A stretch of 64,000 bases of DNA from Nissolia schottii (GCA_003254905.1 QANU01033113.1:13979-77978), one strand, 5' to 3'; positions 25,801 through 37,877 are shown, counted from the first letter of the stretch. Notes: a model not told the origin generated them from the sequence alone. Made by a program: numbers and translations.

Positions 25801-25871
25801 AGATTTGGTGGATCAGCCGCTGGGCATATGGGTGCCCAATGTGTGGTGGAACATGGGTTCGAGTTGTATAG
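13253..25871 (+). CDS. MED16: Mediator complex subunit 16 (MED16/SFR6)
   Basis: Tail-module subunit of the nuclear Mediator complex, linking transcription factors to RNA polymerase II. In Arabidopsis it is SFR6, needed for cold acclimation, defence and iron-responsive expression. Exons by eye: 13253-13530, 14895-14963, 15778-15866, 16796-16908, 17230-17331, 18184-18274, 18928-19521, 20066-20690, 20858-20937, 21131-21213, 21628-21864, 22192-22363, 22708-23222, 23346-23522, 23976-24350, 25725-25871. They total 3747 bp (1248 aa), close to the about 1270 aa of the family, and all junctions are GT-AG. Conserved blocks include KMSVPELCRNF, ANPPFWIPIHIVIPERPTEC, DSVQFIEWSPTSCPRALLIA, EHEWRQDIAVVTKWL, RWPNFLCVCSVFSSGSVQ, ERFWWSLLVGVDWWDAVGC and MRRYASFC-like LRRYASFCRTL. 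The N-terminal half is expected to form a WD40-like propeller. The C-terminus has CIRCLRQT and CPMCGGTWVRVV, a possible zinc-binding pair. The N-terminal 60 residues are acidic and low-complexity. The gene appears intact. Confidence 0.96.
13852..13907. repeat. (AT)n-(CTAT)n microsatellite in MED16 intron 1
   Basis: About sixteen AT units are followed by about six CTAT units inside the first intron. It is a compound microsatellite and likely polymorphic. Confidence 0.85.
16515..16755 (+). mobile_element. RTE-type LINE 3' end relic in MED16 intron 3
   Basis: The segment still reads as the decayed C-terminus of a plant RTE-like reverse transcriptase: WFVHVTSKL, a gap, KKGLDLNGLSICMVYNRMQ, then LIHVTDPT. 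It is followed by the tail CATGTAACCGACCCCACC and AAGGCTTAGTTGTGTTG. Family copies typically end ...LIHVADPT and then GTAGCCGACCCCACTTAGTG (from memory). It is 5'-truncated and full of stops, lies in the gene's sense orientation, and is spliced out as part of intron 3. Confidence 0.65.
17455..17565. repeat. CT then TA/CATA compound microsatellite in MED16 intron 5
   Basis: A short CT run is followed by about 90 bp of TATATA, CATACATA and TATATG units downstream of the exon 5 donor. It is non-coding. Confidence 0.85.
18343..18398 (+). mobile_element. RTE-type LINE tail in MED16 intron 6
   Basis: TCCATGTAGCTGACCCCACC, then TAGTGGACAAGGCTTAGATG and TTATTGTTGTT, is the characteristic 3' tail of the same RTE-like family as 16515-16755. 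Only about 55 bp remain. Confidence 0.55.
24410..24572. mobile_element. MITE in MED16 intron 15
   Basis: The left arm GGGCACAAGACTAACTTCAT and the reverse complement of the right arm GAGCACAAGACTAACACCTC match for about 45 bp, continuing through TATGGGC/TTTGGGC to ACAATAAAA. The element is about 163 bp, encodes nothing, and includes a GC-rich patch (TGCGCGCGCCCAAGCCC). No clear target duplication was seen. Confidence 0.6.
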
Positions 25872-27769
25872 ACGGCTTCATTATAGCAGTGTTAGAACGT
25901 GAGTTTCACCTTGGGGGGAGGGAAGCATGCATATATTTGTGGCTAACTGTCTGAAATGAATGATGATGGAATGCTGACTGGAACTGTACAGGAGAGGTGT
26001 AGATTTTCCTGACAAGTTGGTGGTCTAAACTATCTTGGATTTGAGTAGTTGTCCTATAGATCACTCTGCTGGGTTTCAGTTATTCAAAATCAGTTCATTC
26101 AGATCTCAATTTACTTTTGAGGATTATGGTCTAAGCATACCGTTGATGACAGTTGCTGTTAATTTATGAGTGGAGTGTTTGTAGTTAACTCCTTTAAGGT
26201 AAGAGGTTTTTCTTCTCCTTTGGGTCCATTGCAAGTTTGTTTCTACAGCTTGATTGAAACTATGTGCACAATTGCGGATAGAACCTCCCGGGAGAAAGAC
26301 CCAAAACCTCTCTATTCTTGTTAACTATCAACAACTGTGACCGACAATTGGATTATTAACCTATTATAGAACCTCCCTCTTTTGAGTCAGGCAGAAAGAT
26401 TCCAAAACTTCTCAATTCTCGTTGACAATCAACTGACTTACAACGACATTATTCACCTATTTATACTCATAAGCATCGTATCGGTTACTCAGTTGCATTG
26501 CTTTAAACTCCCCATATCTTTTATGTAACATGCATGAGAAATCAATCGGGTGATTCTTAGGGCATTCATTTTTTTATCTTGTAAGGTGTTCTCATCAAAT
26601 ATCTAATTGATTTTATATACTTTACATTTGACAGTGCAAAATTGTAATTCCTTTGTAAAAAACACAAGTATTTCTGCTGTATCATGCTTCCCGATGACAG
26701 GATTATTGGCCAAGAGGTTGCTGCTAGCGAATCAGAGATATGGATTCTAAATTAGTCATCATTCACTGATTCTGGATAAACTTGTGCCCAAGGGTTTTGT
26801 ATCTGTCTTGACATGTACTATGAAAAATGATACACCATGAGATGAAGCCAGTGTAATTGTTAGCTTAGCTTTACAGAAATCATGTATTTATTAGATTAGC
26901 TTAACATTTTGTTGTCTTCACGAGAAACTTGTAAAATTTTGAAACTAATTTACCTTACATTTTATTCTTTACCAAAAGAAAAGAAAAAACCTTCCATTTT
27001 ACTTAACCTAAGTTGTGGAGCTTTAAGCGTGGTGTCATTTATGGCTACGCTCTTCGATTGGGCTTTGTTACTTTCGTACTTGTTTAGTAGATTCTTTAAA
27101 TACTAATAACAGCTGTGTATTATTTAATTCTTGCGAGTTGTGTATATACTACATTTTTCAACTTTGAAAACATGTATTGAGTCGACGTTTAATGATATAA
27201 GTTGTGTTTTTCCTGTAGAATATAAATTGGTTATGATAAAAGAATGTAAATAACATAATACCATTGATAAATTGTTGTAAAATCTAGCTTTAAATATAGA
27301 CAAATCGTATCTAACTCCAAATAAGTTTAAACGCGTAAGGACGAAAGTAATCAATCAAATGGTCATTACTCTATTATGGCATTAAGACTACAAAATATGT
27401 ATTAATTATTAAGGCAAACAAATTAAGGACTTGACAGCATAATAGTTTTGCATATATTCCATAAATGAACACACCGACGAGGAGGAAAAAAGATGAAATA
27501 GGGCAAATGAGAAAATGAACAACTAAAAATCAGCCTTTTCTTTTTTGGTAGCTCTGGTCTAGGCCCATTGGGTCCATAAGCTAAAACAAGAAAAACCTGC
27601 TACCCAAGAAAAACCAAAAATATGAAATGGAGCAGTACCCGGGATGACATGTCCCTAACAGTAGTAACAGAAGGAGTAGGAAGAGGTTGTGATCTGAATT
27701 GATTCGGGGCCTTGAAGCTGAAGAAGAAGATTCCGCATTTGCTGCATTTGAAAGAGAAGAGAGAAGAAG
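25872..27769. other. MED16 3' flank and TRAPPC13 5' flank
   Basis: No further gene is supported. The MED16 3' UTR probably runs at least several hundred bases. Two imperfect direct repeats at about 26282-26330 and 26370-26433 share ACCTCCC, AGAAAGA, AAAACYTCT and GTTGACAATCAAC-type words. From about 27580 the sequence becomes the leader of the TRAPPC13 gene, with GAAGAAGA-rich sequence just before its start codon. Confidence 0.5.
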
Positions 27770-30700
27770 ATGAGTCAAGGTGCTGGTGGAGCAGGCGGAG
27801 GTGGTGGATCTCACTCGCTGGCGTTCCGGGTGATGAGGCTGTGCCGCCCTTCTTTCAACGTCGACCCTCCGCTCCGCCTCGACCCCTCCGACCTCTTCGT
27901 CGGCGAGGACATCTTCGACGACCCCCTCGCCGCCCGCTCCCTCCCCCCTCTCCTCTCCTCCGCCACCTCCTCCGATTCCTCCGATCCCAACTATCGCAAC
28001 CGCTTCCTCCTCCATCACTTCTCCGACGCCATGGGTCTCTCTGGCCTCCTCGTTCTCCCTCAGTCTTTCGGGTACTCTCTCTCTCTCTAATCCATTTGTT
28101 CTCCTCTTTTATTCTTCGAATTTTTGTTTATTATTACAAATTACATTTGAGTAGTAAGTTGCTAATGCTGAGTGAATCTGCGGATTTTGGTGCTGCAGAG
28201 CTATTTATTTGGGAGAAACTTTCTGCAGTTATATTAGCATTAACAACAGCTCTAATTTTGAAGTCCGAGAAGTTATCATCAAGGTTCATTCTATTCCATT
28301 CTTCTTTTTTACTTTATTTAAACATGTGAAGCAGTGCTAGATAATGCTTTTTGTTGTTTCTAGTGGAACCCCTATGGACAAGTTTATTTGTAAATTTGTA
28401 ATACATGATCAACCACTACCACAATGAAAGGGAAAAGGAACTGAATCCATTAAATTAAATGGAAGGAAATGGTTATCTTGTTGAAATTGGCAATGATTTT
28501 AGCGGCTTGTTGTATATGAGAATGAGAGATTGACTTGCCGCCAGAGTTTTGTGTTAATCTGTGTCTCCTGTAGCACATCCATTCCTTATGTTTAAAGTTA
28601 TTTTTGCTGGACCAAGAGATAAAGATTGTTTTTGCTACTTATAGCTCACGAACTCACATATGCAATTGTATTTATGATCCTCACAGTTGTCAATTTTTTT
28701 TCAAAATTGTGACTTTGCAGGCTGAAATTCAAACAGAGAGACAGAGGATACTTCTTTTAGACACGTCAAAATCACCAGTTGAGTCCATACGCGCTGGTGG
28801 GCGTTACGATTTTATCGTGGAACATGATGTCAAAGAGCTTGGACCTCACACGTAAGTTGTGATTCCCCTATAACGTCCTTGGTTAAGTATGTTTGTGCTT
28901 GGCTTACTTGCAATTTTGTTGGCTTGTGCTATGTTTCTTCTTTTTTGACTGTGTACTTCTTGTTAGGCTGGTCTGCACTGCATTGTACAACGATAGTGAT
29001 GGTGAGCGTAAATACCTTCCCCAGTTTTTCAAGTTCATTGTTGCTAATCCACTTTCTGTTAGGACAAAGGTATTAATCTCGTTCCTTGTTAATGATATTG
29101 ATTGAATTTGAATGGAATTATGTTTTCAAGTAAACAATTATTCAGTATCTGGGTAATTGAATGCTCACTAATTGTTCTTCCATCGTTTAACTGACCACCG
29201 CGCTTGTCGTAAACTTTTTTGCAGGTCCGTGTTATCAAGGTATGTTGATGATTTGAATGTTCTATTCTATTGTAAGTGAAGATCTTTTCCTTGATAATGT
29301 TGGTCTTACTTCCACTAGCCTAGTCAAACCAAATGCTATTAAATATCATAGTATCTTTTTTCCTGTTTTCAAGTTTTTCATATTGCACTATTTGAATAAA
29401 TTGGGTTTAGTTATATGCACGTCTATGTTCTTATAATGGAAAAGGTTCAATAAAATTTTAAATAACCAGTTGACAAAAACAAGAAAATCATTTAAATTAA
29501 TCAAGCCCAGTGAAAATCAGTTCAAAAAAATAGAAGTTTTTCTTTATAGACCAAAGTAGGATAATGAATGTGACATGTTTATAATCCTTGTTTAAGCTAT
29601 CAAATTCTGAAGTTCAATGTCTTGTAAGTAGTTTATTGATAGCACCCCGAGTAGCATAAACTTTTATTTAATGACATAATATCAGCAAATATCAGCAATG
29701 GATCTGGTGGTATATCCAAATCCAATCATAAAACAGCATGCACTTACTATCGCTAGTCTCTACTTTCACATCATTTTAAAATATTTCCTTTTGTGAGAAA
29801 AAACCGTTGTTTAATTCTTACTAAGATACCATGGATTAAAGCATAATGTAAGCGTTAGCATTCTTTGTTAATGCATAAGTGCAATTACCTGCTATTCTAC
29901 CATACTATTGTGCTCTCACATGAAAGATGATGCAGAAAAGGCACAAATTATACAAGCCTGAATGTGAGGATTTTCACCTTGTGATTTTATTATATGAATA
30001 CATGATGGATATATATAATATTTTCACCTGTGATTTGATTAATAGATATGCCAAAGTGAATGAGTTTGGAAGTATTCTTAACTCTTGAAATTGCATGAAC
30101 ATATTTTGTGGTTTTCTCACAGCTCCCTCCTCAATACTGTATTGATGTATAATCACCGCCTACCTTTCCAAGCCTCTCTCTGATAATCTGTAAGAACTGG
30201 TACCAATAAGGAAAAGACTTGCTGAAATAACTTGCTGTTTATTAATAATGCTGAAATTCTAGTGGGGAATTTTCAGTATCAGAACATAATAATAGTGGCT
30301 AAAAGAAAATGAAGAACGAACAGAATAAGGAATTAATTTGGGAATTTTAGGATCCCTTGGTCCTCCTAGTCCTAGTTCTCGGTTCTGAAAAACTGACTGA
30401 ATGCCTTCCCTTTCCCCGTGATCCCCTTATAATCATCAATGGGAGAGAATCAAGAGATTAGCTTATTTTTCTCCTAAAAATCCTCCTTCCTAATTTGTCT
30501 CTAACTGATTATTTTCTGCTTTTATTCTTTCCTTAATTAAATCCTGATTTTTCTCTAACCAATCAGATATTATTCCCTCCTATTTTGCTCTTCTCTTTCT
30601 TGTTTTTTCTGGAATAAAAATATGGAAGGGAATTTATTTTCTTCCCTTTTTGGTTAGCTATTCCAGCTGACTCATCTTCAGCTGTTAGGTATCTTACATA

Positions 30701-32971
30701 ATCAAACAAAATAAATAAATTATAACATCTTAGTTGTTTAACCTTTATGCTCTAAAATATTAATTATTAGACTGAGTAAAAATGTTACGTTTAAATCTTC
30801 AATTTAAGGCTTGTGGAAAAAAATGTCATCGCTCTAAATTGAAGTGCCGACCTCTACCTAAACTTGTGTGTCAAGTTATGTCCTTGATGTGTGTCAGGAA
30901 ACTACCTTTTTGGAAGCTTGTATTGAAAATCATACAAAATCAAACCTTTTCATGGACCAAGTCGATTTCGAACCTGCTCAGTATTATAGTGCGACAATAC
31001 TTAAAGGTGATGGGCACTCTTCCAAGAAAGATAGTCTTATAAGGTCAGTGCTATATATATCTTTTGGGCTGAACAATTCTAAAGTATTACAAATACCAAG
31101 TTTTGTCTACTGTTTTCACTAATATTTTTAGCTCGTCCAAAAATATCTTTTCTGTTGTTATTTTAAACTTTCAGGGAGACATTTATGCCGCCAATACTCA
31201 TTAGATCTGGTGGAGGAATTTACAACTATCTTTATCAATTAAAATCGTCAGCAGATGGTTCTGCCCAATCAAAGGTTGAGGGAAGTAATGTTCTTGGTAA
31301 ACTCCAGATAACATGGCGAACAAATTTGGGTGAAGCTGGTCGCCTGCAGACCCAGCAGATATTGGGAACTGTATGTGTTTTCTTTTTTAATGACAATCAA
31401 TAGATTAATTAGTTATGACATGTATTCATGTAACCTTGTTAAGTATCAATAAACCATGAGAAAGCTGTTTTTGCATGACTTTTCATCTGCATCTGGTATG
31501 ATGTTTTTCCATTTTCCCTTCAATTTGAAAGCAAAATCAATGATGGCATGTTTAATCTTCAAAACCTGCTGGTTGCATGTTGACTTACTAATTATATAAA
31601 ATCCCCCTCCCCCTTCCTCCAAAAAAAAAAAAAAATTCTTTCTTCTTCATTTTTGTCAATGTAAGGGTTAGAAGTTAGAACAACAATGACTGTGAATGGA
31701 CCCTTATTCCAGGATTCAGCATAAACAGATTACAGATGTCTTACTGTCCGGAAATGTTTCTTTGCAGCCAACGACAAAGAAGGAGATTGAGTTGCAAGTT
31801 GTGGAGGTTCCATCTATCATTAACCTTCAAAGACCGTTTGTGGTAATTTATAGTCTTCTGTTCTGTTCATTATGCTACTCATTAGAAACTAGTACTAATA
31901 GAAGAACTTGATAAAAGCCAAAAATTGAAGCTGAAATTCATTGCTTATTGGTTGCAGCTAAGACTGAGCCTTACAAACCAGACAGATAGAGAGCTGGGCC
32001 CATTTGAAGTTAGCTTATCACAAAATGGAGAGAGAGTTATTATGATTAATGGCCTTCAATCAATGGTAATGCATTTTGTCTGGATTCATCTCTGCCTTAG
32101 ATTGTCTTGTTGTCAACATCATATCTATATTTGTCCCTGGTACATGTTGGTGCTTGTACGTTGTATCATAATTTCTGTTTGGAGTATAGATATTGCCATT
32201 TTCTGCAAGCCTAGTAAAATGATTGCAATGGATCACAGATTTCCTTGCATTTTACTCTTTAGTCTTACCTTATGATTTTGGAATCTGTGCAGGTTTTATC
32301 ACAGGTTGAGGCTTTAGGATCCAAAGATTTCCACCTGGTATGAATTTTACAAGTTCTGCTTTTAATTGTCAGATACTTGTGGTGGTGATGATATTGTAAT
32401 CATGTTACTGAACATTTGTCGGTTCCTAGCCTACTTACTGAATCATTTATGCTTTCAGCTTTTTCATTCTGATAAAATTCTGTTTATCCTTAAATTGCTA
32501 TTAGCTTTTAGTGACTACCATGTGTTTTGGATAAGTCACTGGCAAACCTCTGATATCTGTTCACTCCTTTAATAAAGGTCTTCAGAATCTGATGATACAA
32601 AAAAGTAGTTAATAATATGGGATAAGAAAGGCAATATGACTTGCTTCAGTGCATTCAATGGGTTACATCTTACTACTCTTTATTATGACAATGAGATACT
32701 TTGGTGTTTGATACTGTTAGCAATGTCATGACTTACGCAGAATCTCATAGCTACTAAACCTGGAATTCAGAAAATTTCGGGCGTTACAGTGTTTGACTCT
32801 AAGGAGATGAAATCTTATGAACCACTTCCTGATTTAGAGGTTAGTTGTACGAATTTATTGTGCTTCATGAGCAGTAACATTGTGTTCAATTTTCTAAAAC
32901 AAGTGTAGTGACCTTGGCTTAACGGTCTTCCTTATATTGACTGGTTGCAGATTTTTGTGGACATGGATTAA
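27770..32971 (+). CDS. TRAPPC13: TRAPP complex subunit 13 (TRAPPC13, DUF974 family)
   Basis: Subunit of the TRAPP vesicle-tethering complex acting at the Golgi/trans-Golgi through Rab-GTPase activation; in plants it belongs to the larger TRAPP assembly. Exons by eye: 27770-28071, 28199-28283, 28721-28851, 28967-29069, 29225-29239, 30898-31043, 31175-31370, 31768-31842, 31958-32065, 32293-32337, 32741-32839, 32951-32971. They total 1326 bp (441 aa), the usual family size. Matching blocks to eukaryotic TRAPPC13 are LAFRVMRLCRPSF near the N-terminus, YLGETFCSYISINN, VEHDVKELGPHTLVC, YLPQFFKFIVANPLSVRTK, TFLEACIENHTKSNLFMDQV, LGKLQITWRTNLGEAGRLQT and NQTDRELGPFEVSLS. The start follows a purine-rich leader and a glycine-rich run. 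Exon 5 is only 15 bp (VRVIK) and exon 12 codes for six residues. A solo LTR sits in intron 5 without touching the splice sites. Confidence 0.94.
30189..30698 (-). mobile_element. Solo LTR in TRAPPC13 intron 5
   Basis: The 510-bp sequence starts TGTAAGAACTGG and ends AGGTATCTTACA, giving TGTAAGA/TCTTACA inverted ends. It is flanked by a perfect 5-bp target duplication TAATC (30184-30188 and 30699-30703). On the - strand a TTATAAGG TATA-like box and a later AATAAA about 55 bp before the end fit an LTR in reverse orientation to the gene. There is no internal region or second LTR, so it is most likely the product of LTR-LTR recombination. The superfamily cannot be assigned from the LTR alone. Confidence 0.8.
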
Positions 32972-35900
32972 AGTTTTGACGACTGCAATCCGTTTGGTCA
33001 TGATTGTCAGTGCCATATTTAATCTTTTCAGAAGGTTGATCTGCTGCATTTCGCAGATCATGTTTTGTATCATCAATACGTGCATAATCAGATCAACCAT
33101 GTCCCTGATTGGTGACTCTCCATACCTCTAGGCTTAGATTATACTCCAGCTATGGCCAACAAATCTAGCATGATCATCATAGCGCATGCACATTGAACTC
33201 AATACAAAGTTCTGTAAGAAAATAGGAGTAACGGATAATTGATTACGTGCTGTAAAAGGCAAACTGCTTGCTTTTGTTGGTTCAAGGAGCTGGGTTGTTT
33301 TGATTTTCATTGAAAACCTCAATCCGCTGTTAGAAATCTGTAACTGCCAATTCTTTACCCACCCCAGGATGATGTACATTACTATTTTTCTTATTGTAGG
33401 AAATGATCAATCATACTAATAATGTCTCTTGAGAGAAAAGTAGTGGGGATTTTATTTATTTTTATATCAACGGCTTTCTAAGGAACGGAAGAAGAGCAAT
33501 ATTATATTTGCAATTGCACTTAGCCTACTCCAAACGGAGCCGCGGTAACACTTTCAGGTACAAAGGAGAAACAAAAAAAAAAAAAAAAAANAGAAATTAG
33601 TCTCACATCGTTTGTAGCTATAGAAAGAGATCTCCTCCTCTACATATATATAAAAACTTGTAGTGTGTGTTAAGACTTGGTAATTCATTTTAGAGTGTGA
33701 GAGGTCACATTTTTGTGAGACTTTTTACTCCGTTTATATTTTTATTTCTTTTCTTCCTCTCGTTAGCGGTCAGTTATGTTAAGGTGAATGATTTTTTTCA
33801 CGGTCTATTTTAGATCACGTATTTATTTTTAAAGTTATTTATTTATATATTTATTTTAACATTATTTTATTTATGCATGTTTTATAAATCTTAGGAGGTG
33901 GAATTTATTATTTTATTTATGTATTTATGAAGTTAATTATTCTTTTATTTAATTAGATATTTTCTCATGATTATCTATTTAGAAAATATTTATTTATAAA
34001 GTAGATATTTATGAAACTATTTTAAAAAAATCATAAAACTATGTTAGAACCACATGAGACTGCATATTTTACTGCTTTAAATATATTCATGTTCTGTGTG
34101 TATGATTAGTATTAAACGATATAGATATTTATATTGTTTAGTTAAACTCTTAATAAAAGATTAAGAAAAGATTGTGGTCGGAGAAGATTGATGTTAAGGA
34201 AATGTTCTTAGCAATTATGTAAACCAAATTTAAGACAACTTGGACTTTCAGGTAGCTATAATTTTTGGTTGTTGAGACATGTACAAGACACATTGACGCA
34301 AACTTTCAATTAGGATAATGTGTTTTTTTATTATTAAATTAATGCAATAAGAATATTTTAAGTTATTTGGAGTGTATTTTTTGTCTTGTTTCTATTAAAT
34401 TAAACAAGATATAGATATAAATAAATATATCTTGTACACTATCATCAAACAGAGTAAAGACTAATTTGTCATTTTAATTTGTTGTCTTTATTTCCACATC
34501 TATGTATTCTTATCATATCTCAACAATTAAACACAACCATATTTATTTCAGAGTTCATGAGAATTATCCATCAATTGGATAGACGGAATTTTATATTTAT
34601 ATCACTTGTAATTTAGAAAGAGCTATGTTACTTGTCCATAATAAGAGATTGGATATACATATAGATGCCTAGTAACAAATTATTCTCTTATTTTTCTCAA
34701 TAATTCTGGAATTATTTTATTGCAAAACCCCAAAAATAAGGACAATGATTCTATCGCAGAGATTTTCAAGCAACTAAGAACAAAAATACCTTGGCAAGGT
34801 TAAAAAATACTTGCTGCAATGTTCAAAGAAACACAAAGGGTCAGACACAATTATCATGACTTAACTACTAACTATAATTATTACATGATCTATTTTATTT
34901 TTGCATCTGCACTCAAAATTCACAAGCCTGTTGTTAAAGCATTATTCCCTTATATGCAATCCTTAAGTCTTTGGTTTCAGTCATAGCATCCATCATCATG
35001 TACCAAAATTAATTCACACAGGGACCTTCATAAGCATTTGATACGAGCTCACCCAAAACAAAAAAATTCGGTAGTACGCGGGTAATAGTCTTCAATAATT
35101 ACAAACTTTATGGGAAGATACTAAAATAGAAATAGGTATTATTCTTCAATAGAAATTAAGCTACTTCTAAAATACTAAAATTAAGTTCTTTAATTCTCGC
35201 TCACTAATTTGGTAGGTGTTGGATACTCTGTCAAAATTCCTTTTCTCATTTATAAAATGTCCATACTATAAGAATTATATGTTCTATTGTACATTTCCGT
35301 CGAATAAAAAAAAATGTTCTATTGCAATTTGTTTCTTATACCAGATTGGAATTTATGGGAATATTTAGTTTTGACAAACAACTTTAATTTTTTTATAGGC
35401 AGTTTTGGCAATATGAAATAGTACCCTAAATAAAAATATCCCTACTTTTGGTATTTTAGTATTTTATTATTTTAGGAGTCACTTAATTTTAAACAGGTAG
35501 GGTATTATTGAAGAATTCTATTACAAACTTTAATTATTTATAAATCTTTCTTGATGCGCTAATATTTATGTAACTAAAAATTGTTGTTTTGACTAAAAGA
35601 ATATGAAGTGTAGGGAAATTAGAGACAAGCAATTTTTTTTCCCTTCTATCTCGGGTGGCACTAATCAATCAAGACAAATCTTACAATCCAGTGTGTGTGT
35701 GAGTGAGTGACTGCTTCATTTTGGGTTGTGGTGAAAGATAACAATCAAGAATAACATATTACTGAAAGAAAATGGCCATAAGAATTAAAAAATACCTGCT
35801 GTTATTCATGCTGCAAATGGCCAAAGTCATTTCAACCTTCAACCATCAATATGTACACAACATTGAAAACAAACAAGGGGAAGGAAAAAAAAAAAACAAA

Positions 35901-36052
35901 TATTCCGAAAGATTAAATAACAGAGGGATCACCCCCGTTATTACGTTTCTCTTGGCATAAAAAAGGAAGAGAAAAAACAAAAAATAAGAAAGCAAGAAAA
36001 TAAAAGTTGTGGAGATCATCATCATGGTTAATTAATTAATCAATCAACCAAG
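32972..36052. other. AT-rich intergenic stretch
   Basis: No gene could be supported. The first few hundred bases are probably TRAPPC13 3' UTR. A poly-A run with a single N (33591) precedes an AGTCTCACATCG...ATATATATAAAAAC segment that resembles a retroelement promoter region, but no ends could be found. The rest is ATTTATTTATTT-rich DNA. Around 35100-35520 there are loosely inverted TATTATTCTTCAATAG / CTATTGAAGAATAATA-like words that may be a decayed MITE. Confidence 0.5.
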
Positions 36053-37877
36053 TCAGGCTTGTGAGCCCCAAGCAGCCCAATTGGCTTCACTTCCGACACG
36101 TGGCATCATTGACTTTCTTGATTGTGAGTCAACGAGGAAATCCGCCCCACACATAGCACCCTCGCTATCAACCCTTGGCATTGCCTTCATGTTCTTGTTT
36201 GGATGCTCATAGCTCATCAGCCCATTCTCACTATCAAACATGCACCCTGCAATATTTTTCATTCCATTCAACAGCCAACATAAGCTTTTTTGCATAAGGA
36301 CTTAAATGGTCATGTTAATCTTTCACGTATAATTTGATTTGATTAAAAAAAAATCAATTTAAATGATAGTTTTAGAATCAAAGGTGCAACATTGGAGGGA
36401 TTTTGATTATTTGCATGAGGCCATAGGTTAAGCTATTGCCACTGATGCTAAAAAAATAAATAAAGGTTCATATTTGATTGGAGCATTCAAAAAAATGAAA
36501 GTATAAAATGTTGGTTTTTGAAACAAAAGATTACGTGCATGTTTGAAAAATTGGTTGGCTACACTCTAGAATCAATTCTGGTCATCTTAAAAGCTCCTGA
36601 ATTGATTCTCGTCCTCCCAAGTGAAAACCAAACAAACTAATAAAAATAATTGATTACATACCAGCAGGGAATGGTGCAAATGATTTAGCACAGCTTGATT
36701 TAATAAGATCCAAGCTATCAGAAATGACAATAGAGCCATCAGCTGCAATGCCCCAGAAGAGGCCAATCCTTCCATTAGAACCCTGTTCAAACATAAAACC
36801 AAACATGTGGTGGGTGTGCATTAGCATTTATCACTACTACATGGATTTAATAAAACAATATACATACATCAACAAAATCTCACATATTCATTTCCTATTA
36901 TACAAAAGATGTACATGTATATAGAGATTGAGAAAGGGCCCTTACTGATGCAACAAAAACTGTTCTACTCTTGTTGTCAAAGATCACAAAGCCAAAACTG
37001 CCATCAAGTTCTTTGAGGACCTGATCAGCTGGGTATGGCCCTCTATCTCTAAGGGTCATGTAGGCTTGAATGATTAATTGGGCCTCATTGCTTCCCTTTG
37101 ATAGGCCATACCCTTTTATGAGCTTGTTTAGGTTGTTCAGGCTCCCAAGGAAAGCACAGTATACATTATCCATACCACAAAACAACCTGTGTCACGCATT
37201 GTTTTTAATCAGAAATAAAATCAAATAAACATATCAATGCATATACACATTGTTCATAAATTCAGGTCTGGAATTTAGATCCAATCCATTATTAAATCAT
37301 TTTGATGTTTTGCCATGCAATTTGACAAGAGAAAGACTAATGCTGGTTTTCAAATAATGAATTGGGATCTAGATGAGCAAACATTATAGGCAATTAATCG
37401 AGTACTCGATTGGTTTACCAATTCCCAGGTGCAAAAATACTTTTTATGAATTATATAAGTGACGAAAACGTGTTAACTTGTTTGGATTTCCTTTAGAATG
37501 GCTCGTTTTAAGTGTGTACTACCCAAAAATCAAACATGCACTTCCAATTGATTGTAAGAGTCTCAAAAAGAAAGATCGATGTTTCTTTTTGCAGATAAAC
37601 AAAATTTAAAACAATTTATAAGAAGTTTCTAGCCCAATTTTCAGTTATAGGCATAAGGCACATACCCATTATAATGAATAGAACCCTTGCTTGAAGGGGA
37701 ATGTGCTAGCATAGCGTCATCTCCAAAGCTCATGGAGAAAGCCTTGGAAGGGTTAGAGGACATGAAATCCTGAAGGATCTCATTGGGGAGCTTAGACTTT
37801 GTGGTTGAATTCAGAGAAGCTGGACTATTCAGCTCTTTAGGTGGATTCACCAAATTGTTCTTGAAAATCCCCAACAT
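36053..37877 (-). CDS. Aluminium-induced / TSJT1-like protein with YGL and LRDR motifs (DUF3700)
   Basis: Member of the plant family named for YGL and LRDR motifs (wali7/TSJT1/AILP1), with an N-terminal-nucleophile glutamine-amidotransferase-like fold. The genes respond to aluminium, auxin, darkness and sugar starvation, and the biochemical role is unknown. Exons on the - strand: 37877-37666, 37186-36946, 36782-36662, 36246-36053. They total 768 bp (255 aa), the family length. Motifs are MLGIFKNNLVNPPKELNSPA at the start, LFCGMDNVYCAFLGSLNNL, YGLSKGSNEA, LRDRGPYPADQV, GSFGFVIFDNKS, LFWGIAADGSIVISD, KSFAPFPAGCMF and the C-terminal MPRVDSEGAMCGADF and GSEANWAAWGSQA. Residue 2 is Leu, not the Cys nucleophile of true class II amidotransferases, as in relatives. 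A CTATATATAT TATA-like box lies on the - strand near 38258-38268. The 5' UTR may contain an intron. Confidence 0.95.

Noticed and set aside
27581-28018. Glycine/glutamate-rich frame on the - strand over TRAPPC13 exon 1
   Set aside because: It is the shadow of the GC-rich sense exon, which encodes the conserved TRAPPC13 N-terminus in frame with later exons.
33600-34000. LTR-like stretch (AGTCTCACATCG, ATATATATAAAAACTTG)
   Set aside because: No TG/CA ends, no duplicated partner and no target duplication could be found, so it is only noted in the intergenic entry.
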